Positions 14,949-18,215 of a stretch of DNA of 18,215 nt are shown piece by piece. Made by a program: the position numbers and the translations under genes. The stretch spans positions 1 through 18,215 of the forward strand of contig DASTSN010000099.1 of assembly GCA_035760665.1 (NCBI GenBank), in the 5' to 3' direction. Every line of letters begins with the position of its first letter. Position 1 is the stretch's first letter. Below the pieces are notes generated by a model. That model was given only the letters and a program-made list of their open reading frames with translations, was not told the DNA's origin and searched no databases. The DNA comes from DASTSN01 sp035760665 (GTDB taxonomy: Bacteria; Bacteroidota; Bacteroidia; Chitinophagales; Chitinophagaceae).

Positions 14949-16283
14949 ATGGCAAAGCCGCAACCACGCTATATTGAGATCATGGATACCACGCTTCGCG
15001 ATGGTGAGCAAACCAGCGGAGTTTCTTTTTCGGCAACGGAAAAATTAACCATTGCCCAGTTTTTACTGACGGAAGTGAAAGTGGACCGGATTGAAATTGC
15101 GTCGGCACGGGTGTCCGAAGGCGAGTTTGATGCTGTAAAAAAAATTACAAAATGGGCAAAAGCAGCCGGTTTACTCAACAGGGTGGAAGTGCTCACCTTT
15201 GTTGATGGGGATGTGTCGGTGAACTGGATGATGAAAGCAGGTGCCCGGGTGATGAATCTGCTCACAAAAGGCTCGCTCAATCATTTAACTCATCAGCTGA
15301 AGAAAAAACCTGAACAGCATTTTACCGAAATCGAAGAAGTTATCAAACTCGCCAGGAAAAAGGGCATAGACTGCAATGTATACCTCGAAGACTGGAGTAA
15401 TGGTATGCGTCATTCGAAAGAGTACGTGTTTCAATATCTTGATTTTATCACCAGCCAACCGGTGAAAAGAGTGATGCTGCCCGATACACTGGGTATCTTA
15501 ACCCCGGAAGAGGTGTTTGACTTTCTAACGGACATCATCAATCGCTATCCAAAAACACATTTTGATTTTCATGGCCATAATGATTATGACCTGGGAACAG
15601 CGAATGTACTGGAAGCCATGAAAGCCGGTGTACATGGCCTGCATCTTACTGTAAACGGAATGGGTGAACGGGCCGGTAATGCACCGCTGGCGAGTGCCAT
15701 TGCCGTACTGCACGATTTCATGCCGCACATACAGTCATCCGTGGTGGAAAAATCGCTGTACGGTATCAGTAAACTTGTTGAGTCTTTTTCGGGTATCAGG
15801 ATACCTGCCAATAAACCGGTAGTGGGCGAAAATGTTTTCACCCAAACGGCCGGTATTCACGCAGATGGCGATAAGAAAAATAAATTATACTTCAGCGACC
15901 TGATGCCGGAACGCTTTGGCCGCCAGCGAAAATATGCACTTGGAAAAACCAGCGGCAAGGCCAACATTGAAAATAACCTGCAACAGCTCGGGATCCAGCT
16001 CAGTGAAGAAGACCTCAAAAAGGTAACACAGCGTATCATTGAATTAGGCGATAAAAAAGAAGTGGTTACACAGGCAGATCTGCCCTATATTATATCAGAT
16101 ATCCTGGACAGTAACACAATCAAGGATAAAGTGAAAATTGATAATTACGTGCTGACACATTCCAAAAACCTGCATCCATCTGTAACGCTCCGCATCAGCA
16201 TCAATGGTGAAACGTTTGAAGAACATGCGCAGGGCGACGGCCAGTATGACGCTTTTATGAATGCCCTGAAAAAAAATTTATAA
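14949..16283 (+). CDS. cimA: Citramalate/isopropylmalate synthase-family protein (LiCMS type), open frame truncated by a frameshift
   Basis: The open frame gives 444 residues from ATG 14949, but the family enzyme is about 500-520 long; the missing end follows in another frame. The enzyme condenses acetyl-CoA with a 2-oxoacid. The catalytic TIM barrel shows MDTTLRDGEQTSGVSFS (Arg17, Asp18), IEIASARVSEG, VMNLLTKGSL, NVYLEDWSNG, DFHGHNDYDL, NGMGERAGN and FTQTAGIHADGDKK. Leu82, Leu105 and Tyr145 match Leu81, Leu104 and Tyr144 of Leptospira interrogans citramalate synthase, the residues tied there to pyruvate selectivity, so citramalate synthase is favoured over LeuA. The frame enters the C-terminal regulatory domain (EGDGxYDAFMNAL-like motif) and then hits TAA after an A8 run. 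Either a real mutation, a sequencing error or slippage; see the adjacent entries. Confidence 0.9.
   Translation: MAKPQPRYIEIMDTTLRDGEQTSGVSFSATEKLTIAQFLLTEVKVDRIEIASARVSEGEFDAVKKITKWAKAAGLLNRVEVLTFVDGDVSVNWMMKAGARVMNLLTKGSLNHLTHQLKKKPEQHFTEIEEVIKLARKKGIDCNVYLEDWSNGMRHSKEYVFQYLDFITSQPVKRVMLPDTLGILTPEEVFDFLTDIINRYPKTHFDFHGHNDYDLGTANVLEAMKAGVHGLHLTVNGMGERAGNAPLASAIAVLHDFMPHIQSSVVEKSLYGISKLVESFSGIRIPANKPVVGENVFTQTAGIHADGDKKNKLYFSDLMPERFGRQRKYALGKTSGKANIENNLQQLGIQLSEEDLKKVTQRIIELGDKKEVVTQADLPYIISDILDSNTIKDKVKIDNYVLTHSKNLHPSVTLRISINGETFEEHAQGDGQYDAFMNALKKNL
16269..16276 (+). other. A8 homopolymer where the cimA reading frame breaks
   Basis: Eight A residues follow CTG in the cimA frame (CTG AAA AAA AAT TTA TAA). 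Removing one A gives CTG AAA AAA ATT TAT AAA CAA, which runs straight into the conserved rest of the regulatory domain with no further change. This is the point of frameshift or of possible polymerase slippage. Confidence 0.85.
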
Positions 16284-16476
16284 ACAAAAGAAACTAGAGC
16301 TGCCGGTGTTAACTGATTATGCCGTTCGCATCCCGCCAGGTGGAAGAAGTGATGCCTTGTGTGAAACAGTTATTACCTGGAGCTTTCAGAACAGGGAATT
16401 CAAAACCAGGGGGCTGGATAGTGATCAAACCGTATCCGCTATCAAGGCCACGCAAAAGATGCTCAACATTATTTAG
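16276..16476 (+). pseudogene. cimA: Displaced C-terminal end of cimA regulatory domain (other frame)
   Basis: This frame, one base ahead of cimA, has no start codon or RBS of its own but encodes about 66 residues of clear LeuA/CimA regulatory-domain sequence: ELPVLTDYAVRIPPGGRSDA, then ETVITW, FKTRGLDSDQTVSAI and KATQKMLNII, ending at TAG 16474-16476. Joined to the upstream frame after one A is removed, it gives a 508-residue protein, close to the 516 residues of Leptospira citramalate synthase. In that enzyme this region supplies most isoleucine-contacting residues. Here Leu451, Tyr454, Ile458 and Gln495 equivalents are kept, while Thr464, Val468 and Pro493 equivalents are Ser, Cys and Ser. 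The good conservation argues that the break is recent, an artefact, or bypassed. Confidence 0.88.
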
Positions 16477-16893
16477 GGTCCCAGGGCTCCATGTAAAATG
16501 ATTGATTTGAGAAATTACAGGGATTGATTAGTTCGTTAATAAGATGGTTCTGTTACTGATTTTTTTACGTTCGCAATAAATATCTCAAAAAGGAAATATA
16601 TGGTTCGGCTAGTTCAATAAGACAAAGTGGTATTTCTATACTCAGTAACATTACTGGGTTAAGGAAGAAATGCCGTTAGTGATGACTAATAAATTTTACA
16701 AATTGCTTTAGCTTCTTATTTTACATTTTAAACTCAATTGGATATTGCGTTAAAGCTTCATTATTTTGAAAAGCCAAGTTTTGATGTTGAAATAGAAAAA
16801 TAAGTGGCAAAAAATAGTATTATTGAGAACAAAAATTAAATAAACAGGACTACGCTTGGCCTTTGTGCCTGCGTGGCTCTGCAACTTTACACG
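16477..16893. other. AT-rich intergenic stretch between cimA and leuB, no gene seen
   Basis: About 417 bases with many stops in all frames and a composition much richer in A+T than the flanking genes. I see no tRNA, no convincing small ORF and no clear terminator. A small inverted repeat (CAGTA-acat-TACTG) lies near 16640-16655. The last 40 bases (GGCCTTTGTGCCTGCGTGGC region) resemble a degenerate copy of the CTTTGTGCCTTTGTGG-type sequence often scattered between genes in this phylum; that resemblance is from memory. A promoter for leuB should lie here, but no exact TAnnTTTG was found. Confidence 0.6.
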
Positions 16894-17967
16894 ATGGTTA
16901 CAAAACACATTTTAATTGTCCCTGGTGATGGCATCGGGCAGGAAGTAACAGCAGTAGGAAAAAAAGTGCTGGACAAGATCGCCGAAAAATTCGGTCATGA
17001 ATTTTCGTATGATCAGGCATTGATTGGGCATGTGGCTATTGAGGCAACGGGTAATCCTTTGCCTGATGAATCGTTACAGAAAATGAAAAATGCAGATGCC
17101 GTATTGTTTGGAGCAGTGGGTCATCCGAAATATGATAACGATCCCTCAGCCAAAGTAAGACCGGAACAGGGATTGCTGAAAATGAGAAAAGAATTAGGTC
17201 TTTACGCCAATCTGCGGCCTATCAAATTATTTGATGAACTGCTCGGCGCTTCCAGTATTAAGCCTGATATATTAAAAGGCGCTGATATTTTATTTTTCCG
17301 GGAGCTGACCGGTGATATTTACTTTGGAGAAAAAGGCAGAAAAAATAATGGTGATACAGCTTATGATGTGGCAGAATACAGCCGGTATGAAGTGGAACGC
17401 ATTGCCCGCAAAGCATTTGAAGCAGCAAAATCAAGAAGAAAAAAGCTATGCTCAGTGGATAAAGCGAATGTGTTAGAAACTTCCCGGTTGTGGAGGGAGG
17501 TGGTGCAAAAGGTGGCACTGGATTATCCGGACGTGCAGGTTGAGCACCAGTTTGTAGATGCTACCGCGATGCTGCTCATTAAAGATCCAAGACGGTTTGA
17601 CGTAGTGGTGACAGCCAATTTATTTGGAGATATTTTGACGGATGAAGCTTCTCAAATTGCCGGTTCAATGGGGATGCTCGCCAGCGCCTCTATCGGCGAT
17701 GGTACCGGTGTGTATGAACCGATTCATGGCTCCGCACATGATATTACCGGTAAAGGAATTGCCAACCCGCTGGCCTCTGTGCTGTCAGCTGCTTTGCTGC
17801 TCGATATATCATTCGGGTTGAAGGAAGAATCCCTGGCTGTGATCAATGCGGTTGACCAGGTATTGAAAGCTGGTTTCCGAACAAAAGATATTGCAGATAG
17901 TCTCACGCCTGCTGATAAAATTCTGGGTACAGCTGCAATCGGGGATGAAGTGCTGAGTTGGCTGTAA
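16894..17967 (+). CDS. leuB: 3-isopropylmalate dehydrogenase
   Basis: Encodes 357 residues from ATG 16894 (MVTKHILIVPGDGIGQEVTA); the frame extends to GTG 16873 without family sequence. LeuB oxidises and decarboxylates 3-isopropylmalate with NAD+ in leucine synthesis, and in citramalate-using organisms also converts 3-methylmalate to 2-ketobutyrate. Signatures are the N-terminal PGDGIGQEV, LFGAVGHPKYD, LLKMRKELGLYANLRPIK, FFRELTGDIYFGEKGR, VDKANVLETSRLWREVV, VVTANLFGDILTDEASQIAG and the cofactor loop YEPIHGSAHDITGKGIANP; the HGSAHDI form with Asp-Ile is typical of NAD+-specific enzymes. It is separated from cimA by a 417-base gap, so it may have its own promoter. Confidence 0.96.
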   Translation: MVTKHILIVPGDGIGQEVTAVGKKVLDKIAEKFGHEFSYDQALIGHVAIEATGNPLPDESLQKMKNADAVLFGAVGHPKYDNDPSAKVRPEQGLLKMRKELGLYANLRPIKLFDELLGASSIKPDILKGADILFFRELTGDIYFGEKGRKNNGDTAYDVAEYSRYEVERIARKAFEAAKSRRKKLCSVDKANVLETSRLWREVVQKVALDYPDVQVEHQFVDATAMLLIKDPRRFDVVVTANLFGDILTDEASQIAGSMGMLASASIGDGTGVYEPIHGSAHDITGKGIANPLASVLSAALLLDISFGLKEESLAVINAVDQVLKAGFRTKDIADSLTPADKILGTAAIGDEVLSWL

Positions 17968-18056
17968 GATGCTTTGACAGTCTTCAAACTGCAGCTTCCT
18001 TTAATTTTTCATCATTACAACATATTGAATGGCCTATCGCGAAATTATCTTTATTC

Positions 18057-18064
18057 TATCTTCG
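18057..18064 (+). promoter_or_regulatory. Near-match -7 element before fmt
   Basis: TATCTTCG differs from TAnnTTTG by one base and ends five bases before the ATG at 18070. If used, transcription would start at about that ATG, giving a leaderless or nearly leaderless mRNA. No TTG at normal -33 spacing is seen. Confidence 0.35.
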
Positions 18065-18069
18065 CAGGG

Positions 18070-18215
18070 ATGATAGAATTTAAAGTGAAACAAAAAGAAA
18101 CAGGCCCCGAAACCTTTGACCTGTCGCTTGCCGCATTGCGTATAATTTTCATGGGTACGCCGGATTTTGCCGTTGCCAGCCTGGATGCGTTGGTAAAAGC
18201 AGGATGCAATATTGT
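18070..18215 (+). CDS. fmt: Methionyl-tRNA formyltransferase, N-terminal part
   Basis: The first 48 codons of a gene cut by the right edge. The segment RIIFMGTPDFAVASLDALVK is the hallmark N-terminus of Fmt, which transfers a formyl group from 10-formyltetrahydrofolate to the initiator Met-tRNA. Fmt normally starts M-R-I-(I/V)-F-M-G-T-P. Here that position is a TTG (18136), while an in-frame ATG lies at 18070 and adds 22 residues (MIEFKVKQKETG...). The ATG is chosen because a near-consensus -7 element sits directly before it, but the extension is atypical and the TTG start remains possible. The gap from leuB is 102 bases with no clear terminator. Confidence 0.88.
   Translation, partial: MIEFKVKQKETGPETFDLSLAALRIIFMGTPDFAVASLDALVKAGCNI

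Noticed and set aside
16276..16476. Classical -1 ribosomal frameshift at the A-run as the way to read through cimA
   Set aside because: The downstream frame requires skipping one base (+1, or loss of one A in the mRNA); a -1 shift leads to a different frame without the conserved sequence.
16319..16501. A 60-codon plus-strand ORF starting MPFASRQVEE
   Set aside because: It overlaps the displaced cimA regulatory-domain frame, which has clear homology; this frame has none.
16740..16815. Minus-strand open stretch in the gap (FLFQHQNLAFQNNEA...)
   Set aside because: About 25 codons without a start codon or homology; AT-rich chance frame.
17968..18069. Terminator after leuB
   Set aside because: Only a 4-bp stem (CAGT/ACTG near 17979-17992) precedes a modest T-rich stretch; too weak to call.

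Overview
The window looks like a chromosomal segment of a Bacteroidota bacterium, most likely of the Chitinophagaceae or a close relative. Three things suggest this: -7 promoter elements of the TAnnTTTG type just upstream of starts (proline dehydrogenase, prmC, and a near match at fmt), near absence of Shine-Dalgarno sequences, and the gene families present (an OmpA-domain protein with a carbohydrate-binding-like N-terminus, a NamZ-type lipoprotein, a leuCD-cimA-leuB cluster). No rRNA, tRNA, insertion sequence, prophage or CRISPR array was seen. The placement is inferred from family resemblance; no database was searched.

Layout. Positions 1-1877 (minus) hold a light/flavin pair: a photolyase/cryptochrome-related protein that has lost the Fe-S cluster cysteines of its family, overlapping by ATGA a flavin-reductase-like gene that runs off the left edge. 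A proline dehydrogenase (plus) follows, then a YigZ/IMPACT-family gene and ribD (minus), with prmC divergent from ribD. Next on the minus strand are an ExbB/TolQ + ExbD/TolR proton-channel pair, an SPFH/band-7 membrane protein with a strong intrinsic terminator, an OmpA-domain protein, pepT and a SlyD-like FKBP isomerase with its own terminator. From 11406 everything reads plus: a NamZ-like N-acetylmuramidase lipoprotein, then leuC, leuD, a citramalate-synthase-type gene (cimA), a 417-bp AT-rich gap, leuB, and the start of fmt at the right edge.

Function. leuC, leuD, cimA and leuB together could carry pyruvate plus acetyl-CoA through citramalate to 2-ketobutyrate (threonine-independent isoleucine synthesis); leuCDB also serve leucine. 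The most striking feature is that cimA is broken by one extra A in an A8 run. The open frame stops at 16283, but the rest of the regulatory domain continues, recognisably intact, in the neighbouring frame to 16476. The displaced part carries most of the isoleucine-sensing residues known from the Leptospira enzyme.

The remaining genes are ordinary housekeeping (proline catabolism, riboflavin synthesis, release-factor methylation, peptide breakdown, protein folding, cell-wall recycling). Other oddities are an exact EF-hand loop in the N-terminus of the ExbB-like protein, and two promoters placed so close to the start codon that leaderless mRNAs are likely. I did not find a clearly new multi-gene system; the cluster-less cryptochrome with its coupled flavin reductase and the split cimA are the best candidates for follow-up.
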